64,000 bases of DNA from Sphingobacterium pedocola (GCF_015209965.1 NZ_MU158693.1:374570-438569), one strand, 5' to 3'; counted from the stretch's first letter, positions 1 to 9,556 are shown. Program-made: numbers and translations. The notes: generated by a model from the sequence alone, not told the origin.

Positions 1-63
1 TTTCCCATATTCATAATTCATTTACTGTAAAGAGAGTTCAATTATCAAAATCGACAAGATACC

Positions 64-1248
64 TCAAATTTCAAAGGGATATATATTAACACCTTTAACC
101 ACTCGTGATATTACCCCATCAACGGAAGGCGAATCTGGAAGTAAGCCTAGTTCAATAGCTTTATAGAAACCCATCACTTGTGCTGGCAATACGCTAACAA
201 TCGCTAGAAAGTCATCTTCTAAAACCACCTCACCATCTGACGACAAAGAAACATATAAATCCAAATCCAAATCGGATGATGAATCCTCTCCAATTCCGAC
301 CAAATACAACCCTGATCCCGAGGCGTTCACCGACTTGACCAGATCAACCTCATAATTACGAGCATGCCTATCATTCGAAAATATAAACACTACGAGCGTT
401 TTATTATCGATCACAACCTTAGGACCATGCCTTACCCCAAGATAAGAATCAAATTTACAAATTACTTGTCCGCCAGTCAGTTCCTGTAACTTCAATTGAG
501 ACTCACAGGCGGCGCCACGAAGCGGGCCCGAACCCAAAAAAACCGCTCGGTCAAATCCCATAGCCGACACCGTCTTAAGACCCTCAACTTCATTCAACAG
601 AAAAATATCAGCACACTTTATAAGCCTATCTACCTGTCTTTTACAGTCCTCTAAACGATCAATGCGAGAAACTAATATCCCCGTCAACAACATCGATGTA
701 AAACTACTCGTCATAGCCAATGCTTTATCATTCGTTTCTTCAGGAAGAAAAACCACATAAGATTTCTTTTCCTGCGCAACTCGAACCAGTTCACCTCCCT
801 CATTGCAGGTAACTACCAAATGATACACCCGACGACACAACGATTCAGCCAATTCGACCACCGCTACGCTCTCCGGACTATTTCCAGATCGGGCAAAGGA
901 AACCAACAAAAGCGTATCCTCTGCACCAAAATACTGCTGGGGATGAGTTACCAGATCAGTTGTTGCAAAAGCCCAGGTATTTTTACCCACAATTTGCTGA
1001 AAAGATTGACTGAGAATATCACCAATATAAGCCGAAGTACCTGCTCCCGTAAGGATAATCTTAAGATCATCAAAAGCATAAGCGTCCTTTAAAAACTCAG
1101 AAATTAGTACCTTCTCCTCTAAAATCTTTTGATAGGTAAGCCGCCAAACATCAGGCTGCTGACAAATCTCACGTGCAGTATTCACAGCCCCCAAATCCGA
1201 CTGCAGTTCATAACTAAGTCCTAATTTATTTTCAATACTATCAATCAT
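64..1248 (-). CDS. agaS: SIS-domain sugar-phosphate isomerase/deaminase, AgaS family
   Basis: The 394-residue protein matches AgaS in length and in its conserved blocks: GAGTSA at residues 68-73, SFARSGNSPES at about 117-127 and GSGPLRGAACESQLK near residue 237 mark two SIS domains that bind phosphosugars. AgaS-type enzymes isomerise and deaminate galactosamine-6-phosphate in the cytoplasm. The gene is divergent from a DeoR/AgaR-type regulator starting at 1454, a usual arrangement for sugar catabolism, and the rest of the pathway probably lies left of the window. The exact substrate (galactosamine, tagatose or another ketose phosphate) is inferred from family similarity. Confidence 0.85.
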   Translation of the reverse strand: MIDSIENKLGLSYELQSDLGAVNTAREICQQPDVWRLTYQKILEEKVLISEFLKDAYAFDDLKIILTGAGTSAYIGDILSQSFQQIVGKNTWAFATTDLVTHPQQYFGAEDTLLLVSFARSGNSPESVAVVELAESLCRRVYHLVVTCNEGGELVRVAQEKKSYVVFLPEETNDKALAMTSSFTSMLLTGILVSRIDRLEDCKRQVDRLIKCADIFLLNEVEGLKTVSAMGFDRAVFLGSGPLRGAACESQLKLQELTGGQVICKFDSYLGVRHGPKVVIDNKTLVVFIFSNDRHARNYEVDLVKSVNASGSGLYLVGIGEDSSSDLDLDLYVSLSSDGEVVLEDDFLAIVSVLPAQVMGFYKAIELGLLPDSPSVDGVISRVVKGVNIYPFEI

Positions 1249-1393
1249 AATCTAAACACTATACATAATAACGAATCACAAATATATAAACTTTTATTTC
1301 CTTTTATTATTATAATATAATATTTTTTTCCTTTCTAAAAGATCACACAAAGCAATAAAAACGCGCACCACAACTAAACGAAACAAATAGATA

Positions 1394-1424
1394 TTGTCTA
1401 ATTTGAATTTTATCCCTATCTTCG
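1394..1424 (+). promoter_or_regulatory. Bacteroidota-type promoter of the DeoR-family gene
   Basis: A TTG at 1394-1396 is followed after 20 nt by TATCTTCG at 1417-1424, close to the TTG-N19-21-TAnnTTTG consensus. The TTG is in frame with the downstream gene but is better read as the -33 element, so translation should start at ATG 1454. Confidence 0.5.
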
Positions 1425-1453
1425 AGAGAATTAACACGCTCATTGCAAACAAC

Positions 1454-2239
1454 ATGACAACTACAAATAAATCAACCACAGTTCAAAGACGAGTACATAT
1501 CCTAGAACAACTAAACAAAGATGGCCAAGTAAATGTGTCTGCCCTCAGTAAAGAGCTGAATGTAACTGAAGTCACTATCCGTAATGATCTTACGCGTTTG
1601 GAACAAAAGAAAATGCTCATCAGAGCGAGAGGGGGTGCGATTAAAATTGAACGCGTTGGGACCGACTTCCACCTTTCCGACAAGAACAAACACAGATACG
1701 AACAAAAGAGTTGCATCGGAAAAGCGGCCGCCGCACTCATCGAAGACGGCGACACCGTAATATTTGATTCAGGAACAACAACCTCCGAACTCACTAAACA
1801 ACTTGACAACAAGACGATAACCGTCATTACAAATGCACTAAACGTCATCACGCAGTTGGCAGAATCGGAAAATGTAACGGTCATCGTACCTGGAGGTTTT
1901 CTAAGAAAAAAATCCCTTTCATTGGTCGGGGGAGCAGCGGAGGACAGCCTGAAAAACTATTTTTGTGACAAATTATTCTTAGCTGTAGATGGCATCAGCG
2001 CAGATTTTGGCTTATCCACCCCAAATGTTGAAGAAGCACACCTAAACAGGGTCATGATTTCGATTTCACAGAAAGTAATTGTGGTAACCGACTCCAGCAA
2101 GTTTAATAAGAGAAGCCTTGCCTTTATCGCCAACATCAACGAGATCGACACCATCATCACCGATTCGGGCATACCTGACGAAGAACGTATCAAACTTGAA
2201 AATGCAGGAATTGAAGTTATCATTACCGACCCTAGTTAA
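1454..2239 (+). CDS. DeoR/GlpR-family transcriptional regulator (AgaR-like)
   Basis: The protein has 261 residues from ATG 1454; the in-frame TTG at 1394 lies in the promoter. An N-terminal winged helix-turn-helix (about residues 10-60, with VTIRNDLTRLE as recognition region) precedes a DeoRC sensor domain carrying the DSGTTT phosphosugar-binding motif and the VVTDSSKF motif. The family represses sugar-catabolism operons until a phosphorylated sugar binds. The similarity to AgaR and the divergent AgaS-type gene suggest it controls that gene, and perhaps the M14 peptidase downstream. Confidence 0.85.
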   Translation: MTTTNKSTTVQRRVHILEQLNKDGQVNVSALSKELNVTEVTIRNDLTRLEQKKMLIRARGGAIKIERVGTDFHLSDKNKHRYEQKSCIGKAAAALIEDGDTVIFDSGTTTSELTKQLDNKTITVITNALNVITQLAESENVTVIVPGGFLRKKSLSLVGGAAEDSLKNYFCDKLFLAVDGISADFGLSTPNVEEAHLNRVMISISQKVIVVTDSSKFNKRSLAFIANINEIDTIITDSGIPDEERIKLENAGIEVIITDPS

Positions 2240-2324
2240 CCCAAACAATTCTTTCTTACGTTTTTATTCTATTCAAAAACCTTTTAAAATAAAAAAACAT
2301 CAAAAACAACTTAAAAAAGCACAT

Positions 2325-2364
2325 GAAACATGTTTCGTAAATTTGTTTTATTTCATTACCTTTG
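2325..2364 (+). promoter_or_regulatory. Promoter with overlapping palindromic operator candidate
   Basis: TACCTTTG at 2357-2364 matches the -7 consensus TAnnTTTG. A perfect 12-bp palindrome, GAAACATGTTTC, sits at 2325-2336, where the -33 region would be, so a protein bound there would be expected to block the polymerase. The regulator is unknown; the adjacent DeoR-family protein is one candidate. Confidence 0.4.
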
Positions 2365-2447
2365 TTTTTATTAAAACCTAACAAGTAAAAACGCGAGTAA
2401 ATTTGAATTATTCACTATGCGAATTTCATCAACTAAAAAAACGAATC

Positions 2448-3692
2448 ATGAACAGTAACCGTATTTTGCAAATTGCTTATTTGCTCTTCTTTTCTCTAAC
2501 AACGGGAACTTTATTTACCACCATCATCCCGTCGTGCTCGCAACCACCTTCCTCACAAATAACACAAACCTACAACATCCCAGAAGAGTACTTGATAGAA
2601 GCCGACAATATTCCTTCATTTTGGATCAATACCATACCCGAGATCGAGGATTACATTAAAAATCATGTCAAAAAGGGCCAGATAAATCATGCCGGCACCT
2701 CGGCAGGAGGTCGAATAATTCAGTCTATTACGTACGGAAAAAAGCGAAAGGAGGGTGGCACGACTACTTTTTCAGGTTCCCTCGGCGTCAGTGATATACG
2801 ACACTACCGCGGAGCAGACAGCGAAAATCTGGTATACATGGCTATATCAGCAGTTCACGGATACGAAGTAGAAGGCATTGTGGGCATGATCAATTTATTG
2901 TCGGTACTGGAAACCGGCAAAGACCTAAAGGGTACTGCTTGGCCAGAACTGACCCGGATGGCCGACAGCGTAGATCGGATTGTGCTCATCCCCTTAGTGA
3001 ATCCAGATGGCAGAGCTAGGGTCCCTTTAAAGATGGAACCCAATCGAGGAGGAGCGCCTGACGCGTTTAACATACACGAGTACCTCAATACGGGCGGAAA
3101 CCGAGACGGTACCATCATCGGATGGCCAGCAGTAAAGGAATTTATCCCTATGGATTTCAGTAAAGTCGGATTTCCAGGAGGGTACCCGAATGATGCAGGC
3201 GTAAACATCATGCACGACGATTTCTTTGGAACAGTCCAGCCCGAGACACGCATGCTTTTCGATATAGCAGCATCCGAGAAACCGGATCTCATCATAAATA
3301 TGCATACCGGAGTACCCCGAAACAACTATTTTATGACAATCCACCGACCGTTTTGCGAACCACAGCTACAACCTGCTTTCGACAGACTATACCAGACAAT
3401 CAACACGCGCTTAACGACCCAAAACCTACGAGGTTCAACTGATATAGCCCTAGAAACAGACCCGGCTGGCGCCGATATGAAAGGCTACAACTTGAGCACA
3501 GCACTTAATCTACATTGCGGAGCTCTTAGCGTCGTGATCGAATCGGCTTGCCATGGTTTTTCGGGAACCAATCTTAGTGGAGCACCAAGTTTACACAGCC
3601 CTCAAATGCTCGTAGACGCACAGCTAATCGCCCACCAAGAGTCTTTGCGGTTTTTATTACAATCTGGAGGCAGAGCCCAATGGCTAAAATAA
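2448..3692 (+). CDS. M14-family zinc peptidase, predicted lipoprotein
   Basis: The start at ATG 2448 gives 414 residues with a clean signal peptide. The upstream in-frame TTG at 2403 would put charged residues before it and is rejected. A hydrophobic segment ends at Cys30 (IIPSC), an imperfect lipobox. HGYE (His137, Glu140) matches the zinc-binding HxxE of M14 carboxypeptidases, NPDG occurs at about 185-188, and His286 in NMHTG is the likely third zinc ligand. It probably trims peptides at the cell envelope. The natural substrate cannot be read from the sequence. Confidence 0.7.
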   Translation: MNSNRILQIAYLLFFSLTTGTLFTTIIPSCSQPPSSQITQTYNIPEEYLIEADNIPSFWINTIPEIEDYIKNHVKKGQINHAGTSAGGRIIQSITYGKKRKEGGTTTFSGSLGVSDIRHYRGADSENLVYMAISAVHGYEVEGIVGMINLLSVLETGKDLKGTAWPELTRMADSVDRIVLIPLVNPDGRARVPLKMEPNRGGAPDAFNIHEYLNTGGNRDGTIIGWPAVKEFIPMDFSKVGFPGGYPNDAGVNIMHDDFFGTVQPETRMLFDIAASEKPDLIINMHTGVPRNNYFMTIHRPFCEPQLQPAFDRLYQTINTRLTTQNLRGSTDIALETDPAGADMKGYNLSTALNLHCGALSVVIESACHGFSGTNLSGAPSLHSPQMLVDAQLIAHQESLRFLLQSGGRAQWLK

Positions 3693-3892
3693 CCTGGTCT
3701 GATCAAAAAAAAAAAGATCACAACAAGTTTGACGAATCAAATGTATTGTAGTAAAGGGTCGGCAACATACCTGTGGACTTAACATATCTAACTTCTCCCA
3801 TGTATAAAACTAATAATCTGTTTAAAAACCAGCTAATCGCTTTGCTGCATTTTTATTGCTGACATGTTCAGCTTGCCCTAAAACCAACATAT

Positions 3893-3930
3893 AAAAAAGG
3901 AGCTAACCAATATCGGGAAGCTCCTTTTTT
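3893..3930. terminator. Bidirectional rho-independent terminator
   Basis: AAAAAAGGAGCT and AGCTCCTTTTTT form a 12-bp stem around a 14-nt loop. It lies between the converging M14 peptidase and pirin genes and has T runs in both directions. Confidence 0.8.
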
Positions 3931-3982
3931 ATATGTTTAGTCGATGCGTAAAGGTCTTTACACAACCTTTTTACAGATTCAT

Positions 3983-4693
3983 TTAAAGCATGGGAACTTC
4001 CATTACCAGAATAGAAGATTTGGTAGTGGCTTTAAAATCCACCTGCTGAACTTCCCAAATACCGAGCCCATCCCTTCTTCCCAGATCTTCATCGCTAGCA
4101 GAGAGCTCTCCCTCTAATACAAATACATATACTCCATTTTCCGGGTTCTTTAACGTATAACTAATTTCGAACCCTTCTGTTAAATCAGCTAAATGAAACC
4201 AGGCATCTTGATGGATCCATACACCATCATCCTCCTTATTGGGGGACAATATTTGTTGAAATCTATTATAACGTCCTTCAATCGGGATTGTTTGCTGGTC
4301 ATATCGCGGTTTCACATTCCGCTCATTGGGGAATAACCATATCTGCAAAAACTTAACTGCTTCATCAGCATCCGCATTGTATTCGCTGTGTTGAATACCC
4401 GTTCCTGCGCTCATCACCTGAATTTCACCCGTACGGATTACCCCCTTATTTCCAATACTGTCCTGATGTTGGAGTACACCGCCCAATGGTATCGAGATAA
4501 TTTCCATATTATCGTGCGGATGTGCTCCGAATCCGTTTCCACCAGACACGCTATCATCATTTAAAACTCGTAAAGCTCCAAAATGTACACGATCTTGATC
4601 GTAATAACCACCGAAACTAAAACTATGGAAACTCTTCAACCACCCGTGATCTGCATATCCCCTCGTGCCTGCTCTATGAATTACTGTCTTCAT
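3983..4693 (-). CDS. Pirin family protein (YhhW-like)
   Basis: The 236-residue protein has the bicupin features of pirins: an N-terminal HxH...E iron-binding set in GFGAHPHDNMEII and a later GTGIQHSEYN segment. Pirins of the YhhW type can act as quercetin 2,3-dioxygenases in vitro, and their physiological role is usually unknown. A Crp/Fnr gene lies 79 bp upstream on the same strand, so the two may be co-transcribed. Confidence 0.85.
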   Translation of the reverse strand: MKTVIHRAGTRGYADHGWLKSFHSFSFGGYYDQDRVHFGALRVLNDDSVSGGNGFGAHPHDNMEIISIPLGGVLQHQDSIGNKGVIRTGEIQVMSAGTGIQHSEYNADADEAVKFLQIWLFPNERNVKPRYDQQTIPIEGRYNRFQQILSPNKEDDGVWIHQDAWFHLADLTEGFEISYTLKNPENGVYVFVLEGELSASDEDLGRRDGLGIWEVQQVDFKATTKSSILVMEVPML

Positions 4694-4772
4694 ACTATTC
4701 CTTTCAATTGTTTATACACAAAAGTAGGGGAATTTAGCCCGTTAGTTCTTAACCTATATTAAGAAAATCGAC

Positions 4773-5345
4773 CTAATTCCTTTCACCTCGCAGCTTACTC
4801 AGAAATTCGGGTGTAATACCAATAAAAGAGGCTATTTGCTTCTGAGGCAATGTATTAATTAATGTCGGGTATAGATCACAGAATTTTTGGTAACGCACCT
4901 TTGCAGGAAGGCTCAGGTAGTCCAATGTCCTGTGATTACTACTGGCTAATGCGTTTTCAGTTAATATTCGAAAATAACGTTCCAATTTTGGAATCCGATC
5001 GAAAATACGCAATTGACAATCCCGACTTAAAATCAATACTTTGGAATCCAATAAGGCATCGATGTTCAATTCGCTTGATGTTTGTTTCACAAAACTGTAC
5101 ATATCTGAAATCCACCAATTCTCAGGAGCAAATTGTAGAACATGCTCAAATCCATTTTGGTCAATAATATAAGATCGCAGGCAGCCTTCTAACACAAAAG
5201 CAGAATACTGTGCTATTTCTCCTGCCCGATGTACGAAATGCTTCCGTGGAACATCTTTCTCGCGAACCAGTTCTTTTACGATTTCAATCTCATCCCCAGT
5301 CAAAAGGCATATCCCATTAATATGAGAAATTAATTTATCCACCAT
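4773..5345 (-). CDS. Crp/Fnr-family transcriptional regulator
   Basis: The 190-residue protein has an N-terminal cyclic-nucleotide-binding-like beta barrel (about residues 15-120, with RAGEIAQYSAFVLEG) and a short C-terminal helix-turn-helix (IASFIGITPEFLSKL). No iron-sulfur cysteine pattern is seen. The effector is unknown. It starts 5 nt after the prolyl oligopeptidase stop codon and is probably the second gene of that transcript. Confidence 0.8.
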   Translation of the reverse strand: MVDKLISHINGICLLTGDEIEIVKELVREKDVPRKHFVHRAGEIAQYSAFVLEGCLRSYIIDQNGFEHVLQFAPENWWISDMYSFVKQTSSELNIDALLDSKVLILSRDCQLRIFDRIPKLERYFRILTENALASSNHRTLDYLSLPAKVRYQKFCDLYPTLINTLPQKQIASFIGITPEFLSKLRGERN

Positions 5346-5350
5346 ATCTG

Positions 5351-7507
5351 TTATTTGACCTCTTTATATCCTATTCCCATATTTTGGAACATGAAAGTCC
5401 ATTTATCTACTTGTTCCGCAATAACCATAGCAGTGGACTTACCTGCACCATGCCCAGCCTTGGTGTCAATACGAATCAGAACGGGATTTGATCCTGTGTG
5501 ATATTCTTGAAGACGTGCCGCAAATTTAAACGAATGAGCGGGCACAACACGGTCGTCGTGGTCAGCTGTTGTTACCATGGTAGCTGGATAGGCTGTATTC
5601 GGCTTCAACGCATGGTAGGGCGAATACTTATACAGATATTCAAACATCTCCTTACTATCATCCGCTGTCCCATAGTCAAATGCCCATCCTGCTCCGGCAG
5701 TAAATTTATGATAACGAAGCATATCTAACACGCCTACAGCAGGAAATACCACTTTAAACAACTCCGGTCTTTGCGTCATACATGCCCCCACTAATAATCC
5801 ACCATTTGATCCACCCGCAATAGCCAACCGCTGCGAAGAGGTATATTTCTGGTCGATCAGGTATTCGGCTGCAGCGATAAAATCGTCAAATACATTTTGC
5901 TTATTCATCTGCACACCGGCAAGATGCCAGCGCTCGCCATACTCTCCTCCTCCCCGAAGGTTTGCCACGGCATGTATGCCACCTTGTTCCAACAGAATGA
6001 TATTACCGGTAGAAAAGGACGGTGTCAAGCTTATGTTAAATCCGCCATAGCCATACAACACAGTAGGATTGGTGCCGTCTAATTTAATATCTTTTTTATA
6101 GGTAATAATCATCGGTATTTTCGTTCCATCCTTAGAGGTGTAAAATACTTGCTTGGACTCATAGCGGGAAGGGTCGAAATTGATTGCTGATTTTTTATAA
6201 ACTTCCGATTTTCCGGATGCCATATCATATTTATAGATCGTAACCGGGTTAACGTAATTCGTAAAAGAATAATATAAATCTTCATCTTTTACTTTCGCAC
6301 TGAATCCACCTGCAGAACCTATGCCGGGTAGCTCGATTTCCCGTTCTAGCGTTCCGTTTCGGTCGTATTGTTTTACCTGCGAGGTTGCGTCTTTCAGGTA
6401 ATTCGCAAATATCTTACCTCCACCGGTTGTAGGCGATAGCGACTGTTCCGTTTCAGCGATTAATGTTTGCCAATTTTTAGGTTGTGGATCGGCAACATCG
6501 GCAGTTACGACACGTCCATTGGGTGCATCCAGTTCCGTATAAATAAACAATTTAGTACCATCGTTATCGATGATATCATGGTTTTTATCCATATCACCCA
6601 CCACCGTTACAAAAACGGCATTAGGGGAGGCAAGATCTTTAATATATAATTCATTGCCGGAAGTGGTATTCGCTGCCGACACAATCAGATAACGTTCATC
6701 TTCCGTCAGGGTAGCGCTGATGTAGCGACGCGGCATATCCGTTCCTCCAAATACCAGTTCGTCATCTGTCTGCCGTGTATTTAATTTATGGAAATATAGC
6801 TTATGCTGATCTGTCATGGCCGACAACACCGACCCCTCTTTGGGTTTGTCATAACTGCTATAATAAATCCCATCATTGCCTTTCCAAGCTAACCCCGAGA
6901 ATTTCACATCTATCAGCGTTTCTCCGACAACAGATTTATCTTCGGTTTTCAGAACGACAACCTTTGTCCAATCAGACCCACCTTCCGAAATCTGATAGGC
7001 TACCAACGAACCATCTTTAGAGAAGGATATATCGGCCAATGAGCTTGTACCATCTTCCGAAAATTTGTTAGGATCCAGAAAAACCTCTTCTTTTCCCTCA
7101 TCACCTTTTTTACGCCACAGTACATATTGGTTCTGAAGCCCATCGTTTTTGTAAAAATAGATATAGTCGCCCTCCTTAATCGGAGCCCCTACCTTCTCGT
7201 AATTCCACAAGCTCTCCAAACGGCTATAAATAGCATCACGGAATGGAATCTGCTCTAAATAATCCTGCGTTACTTCGTTTTGGGCAGTTACCCATTGTTT
7301 GGTTTCATCAGATAAGTCGTTTTCTAACCAACGATACGGATCGTCCACAATGGTTCCGAAGTAGTCATCCTTCACATTCACGTTGTCTGTCTTTGGGTAT
7401 GGTTTTAGTTTAATCGCCTTGTTCGCTTCGATGCTTTTTTGCGCTTGCTGTCCGCATCCGGCGATCGTCAATACTGACAACAGCATAATACTACATGATT
7501 TATTCAT
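5351..7507 (-). CDS. Prolyl oligopeptidase (S9A), predicted lipoprotein
   Basis: The 718-residue length fits prolyl endopeptidases. A lipoprotein signal ends in IAGC at about residue 18, so it is likely exported and lipid-anchored. A seven-blade beta propeller (about 80-430) is followed by an alpha/beta-hydrolase domain carrying the serine motif GGSNGG, the aspartate in DHDDRVVPAHS and the histidine in KAGHGAG. It cleaves short peptides after proline. It lies upstream of the Crp/Fnr gene at 4773. Confidence 0.9.
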   Translation of the reverse strand: MNKSCSIMLLSVLTIAGCGQQAQKSIEANKAIKLKPYPKTDNVNVKDDYFGTIVDDPYRWLENDLSDETKQWVTAQNEVTQDYLEQIPFRDAIYSRLESLWNYEKVGAPIKEGDYIYFYKNDGLQNQYVLWRKKGDEGKEEVFLDPNKFSEDGTSSLADISFSKDGSLVAYQISEGGSDWTKVVVLKTEDKSVVGETLIDVKFSGLAWKGNDGIYYSSYDKPKEGSVLSAMTDQHKLYFHKLNTRQTDDELVFGGTDMPRRYISATLTEDERYLIVSAANTTSGNELYIKDLASPNAVFVTVVGDMDKNHDIIDNDGTKLFIYTELDAPNGRVVTADVADPQPKNWQTLIAETEQSLSPTTGGGKIFANYLKDATSQVKQYDRNGTLEREIELPGIGSAGGFSAKVKDEDLYYSFTNYVNPVTIYKYDMASGKSEVYKKSAINFDPSRYESKQVFYTSKDGTKIPMIITYKKDIKLDGTNPTVLYGYGGFNISLTPSFSTGNIILLEQGGIHAVANLRGGGEYGERWHLAGVQMNKQNVFDDFIAAAEYLIDQKYTSSQRLAIAGGSNGGLLVGACMTQRPELFKVVFPAVGVLDMLRYHKFTAGAGWAFDYGTADDSKEMFEYLYKYSPYHALKPNTAYPATMVTTADHDDRVVPAHSFKFAARLQEYHTGSNPVLIRIDTKAGHGAGKSTAMVIAEQVDKWTFMFQNMGIGYKEVK

Positions 7508-7585
7508 ATTCTAACACTTGATACGACAAGATAGGAGTTTTTTTTAAGAAAGTTCTTGATGGCCTTTGAGAATAGACACTTTCAG

Positions 7586-7622
7586 AAAAAAAAGGATATC
7601 CATTATGTGGATATCCTTTTTT
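7586..7622. terminator. Terminator downstream of the tRNA-Asp cluster
   Basis: GGATATCC at 7594-7601 and 7609-7616 form an 8-bp stem with flanking A and T runs that extend it. It follows the minus-strand tRNA-Asp genes. The peptidase gene starts beyond it. Confidence 0.75.
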
Positions 7623-7626
7623 AAAG

Positions 7627-7700
7627 CGGTCTGGACGGGACTCGAACCCGCGACCCCATGCGTGACAGGCATGTATTCTAACCAGCTGAACTACCAGACC
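7627..7700 (-). tRNA. tRNA-Asp (GTC), copy 1
   Basis: A 74-nt gene with acceptor stem GGTCTGG/CCAGACC, a T arm GCGGGTTCGAACCCGC and anticodon GTC in the loop CTGTCAC. G is the discriminator base, and the 3' CCA is not encoded. It is the last of three tandem copies in transcription order. Confidence 0.95.
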
Positions 7701-7727
7701 TAAGATTTAATTGTTAAAAGAGATTAG

Positions 7728-7801
7728 CGGTCTGGACGGGACTCGAACCCGCGACCCCATGCGTGACAGGCATGTATTCTAACCAGCTGAACTACCAGAC
7801 C
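7728..7801 (-). tRNA. tRNA-Asp (GTC), copy 2
   Basis: Identical in sequence to the copy at 7627-7700 and separated from it by 27 nt. The spacing and orientation indicate one polycistronic tRNA transcript. Confidence 0.95.
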
Positions 7802-7859
7802 TAAAATCTTTTAATCTTTTTTAAGAACGTTAGAAAGTTAAATCTTTCTCTTTTTGAAG

Positions 7860-7933
7860 CGGTCTGGACGGGACTCGAACCCGCGACCCCATGCGTGACA
7901 GGCATGTATTCTAACCAGCTGAACTACCAAACC
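7860..7933 (-). tRNA. tRNA-Asp (GTC), copy 3 with an acceptor-stem variant
   Basis: The same as the other two copies except that the 5' acceptor strand reads GGTTTGG rather than GGTCTGG. This changes a C-G pair at position 4:69 into a U-G wobble. The stem still closes, so the gene is probably functional. Confidence 0.93.
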
Positions 7934-8006
7934 TCAACCCTTCTTGTTAGAAGGTGTGCAAATATAGCGCTATTTTCGAATAAACCTAAATTTTTTTAAA
8001 AAAATC

Positions 8007-9080
8007 TTAGTCTACGGTACCGTCTTTCATCTTTTCTGCATTCTCGGCAAACTGTAATGCATCGATAATATCCTGAATATCACCATCCAAAATAGCCGGC
8101 AAATTGTATGTTGTCAATCCAATTCTATGTTCGGTAAATCTTCCTTGAGGGAAATTATAGGTACGGATTTTCGCAGAACGATCACCCGTCGAAACCAATG
8201 TCTTTCTCCGAGCTGCAATATCGCCGTTCTTTTTATTCAGCTCGATTTCATAAAGTTTGGTACGAAGCATTTCCATGGCCAGTTCTCGATTCGCTAATTG
8301 AGACCGCTCTACCTGACAAACGACAACAATTCCAGATGGTTTGTGTGTCAATTGTACTTTAGTTTCTACTTTGTTGACGTTCTGTCCGCCGGCTCCACCG
8401 GAACGGGAAGTCTGCAACTCAACATCGGCTGGATTGATTTCCACGTCTACTTCCTCAGCTTCAGGCAAAACAGCAACAGATGCAGCAGAGGTATGCACAC
8501 GTCCTTGTGTTTCGGTATCCGGAACACGTTGTACACGGTGTACTCCTGATTCATATTTTAGCTGGCCGTAAACATCTTCACCGATTACCTTCAAAATTAC
8601 CTCTTTGTAACCACCAGAGGTCCCTTCTGTTACATCCATTACTTCATTTCGCCATCCTTTTGTCTCGAAGAACCGAGTATACATACGGTATAGGTCACCG
8701 GCAAACAAAGCAGCTTCATCGCCTCCTGTACCGCCACGGATTTCAATTATCGCATTTTTAGCGTCTTCTGGATCTTTAGGAATGAGCATCAATCGTATCT
8801 CATCTTCCTTTTCTTCTTTTTGAACGAAAAGGAGATCCTGTTCTTCTTTTGCCATCTCCCGAAGTTCCTGATCTTTTTCGTTAGAGAGGATATCTTTATT
8901 CGTGTCGATGTTGCTAACTATATTTTTATAGATATGATATTGATCTACAATTTTGCCAAGGTCTTTATATTCCTTATTCAATCTAGCAAAACGTTTCATA
9001 TCGTTGATGGTTTCGGGGTTGCTTAGCTCAGCCTCCACTTCTTCCCATCGTTCTTTAATGGCTTGTAATTTTTCTAACAT
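8007..9080 (-). CDS. prfA: Peptide chain release factor 1
   Basis: The 357-residue protein has the RF1 layout: an N-terminal helical domain, the codon-recognition loop RVPDTETQG (PxT type, which reads UAA and UAG) and the GGQ peptidyl-hydrolysis motif in SGGAGGQNVNKVE. It ends translation at UAA and UAG. It has a good Bacteroidota promoter just upstream (9121-9128) and appears to be monocistronic. Confidence 0.97.
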   Translation of the reverse strand: MLEKLQAIKERWEEVEAELSNPETINDMKRFARLNKEYKDLGKIVDQYHIYKNIVSNIDTNKDILSNEKDQELREMAKEEQDLLFVQKEEKEDEIRLMLIPKDPEDAKNAIIEIRGGTGGDEAALFAGDLYRMYTRFFETKGWRNEVMDVTEGTSGGYKEVILKVIGEDVYGQLKYESGVHRVQRVPDTETQGRVHTSAASVAVLPEAEEVDVEINPADVELQTSRSGGAGGQNVNKVETKVQLTHKPSGIVVVCQVERSQLANRELAMEMLRTKLYEIELNKKNGDIAARRKTLVSTGDRSAKIRTYNFPQGRFTEHRIGLTTYNLPAILDGDIQDIIDALQFAENAEKMKDGTVD

Positions 9081-9120
9081 AATACTTTAACTAGGGGGCA
9101 TATAAGCCCATTAGGGAGTA

Positions 9121-9128
9121 CAAAAGTA
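9121..9128 (-). promoter_or_regulatory. -7 element of the prfA promoter
   Basis: On the minus strand this reads TACTTTTG, an exact TAnnTTTG match, about 40 nt before the prfA start. The leader between them contains a small GGGC/GCCC inverted repeat around 9097-9110. Confidence 0.5.
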
Positions 9129-9160
9129 CTTAAAATTTATGTTATAGAAAGAAGTAATTT

Positions 9161-9490
9161 CTAATGACTTGAAACAACTTTAAGTCCCACGATCGAGGCT
9201 ATTAACGTGAAAATAAAAAATATTCTCCAAAAGTCCGCAGGCTCTTTAAAGAAGATTATCCCCATCAGTACCGTTCCTACGGCACCAATCCCCGTCCATA
9301 TGGCATAGGCTGTTCCGAGTGGTAATGTTTGCGTTGCTTTGATCAATAAGGCCATGCTGACAAATAGGGAGATAATAAACCCTCCGTACCAAAGGTACAT
9401 TATGGAACCTGAACTTTCTTTCGCTTTACCAAGACATGTCGTAAAACCAACTTCAAATAACCCAGCAACAATCAATATAATCCAATTCAT
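9161..9490 (-). CDS. SMR-family transporter, SugE/Gdx type (guanidinium exporter)
   Basis: Starting at the second in-frame ATG (9490) gives 109 residues that begin MNWIILIVAGLFE, as in SugE; a longer start would add seven residues. Four membrane helices are evident. Gly10 and Glu13 match the Gdx substrate site, and GTAYAIWTGIGAVGT plus the C-terminal GLK segment resemble SugE rather than EmrE. Gdx proteins exchange guanidinium for protons. No guanidine riboswitch is recognisable in the short leader, and the Crp/Fnr gene upstream may share its transcript. Confidence 0.8.
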   Translation of the reverse strand: MNWIILIVAGLFEVGFTTCLGKAKESSGSIMYLWYGGFIISLFVSMALLIKATQTLPLGTAYAIWTGIGAVGTVLMGIIFFKEPADFWRIFFIFTLIASIVGLKVVSSH

Positions 9491-9556
9491 AATAAAAATA
9501 ATTTTAAACAAAGGTCAGAAGATTTGAGGAAATAACTTTTTACAAATGTTAAAAAA

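Noticed and set aside
1394..1453. TTG 1394 as the start of the DeoR-family protein
   Set aside because: The TTG matches a -33 element with a -7 box 20 nt on; ATG 1454 begins the conserved domain with a normal lead.
9491..9556. Guanidine riboswitch before the Gdx/SugE gene
   Set aside because: The leader is 66 nt, AT-rich, and shows no ykkC-like hairpins.
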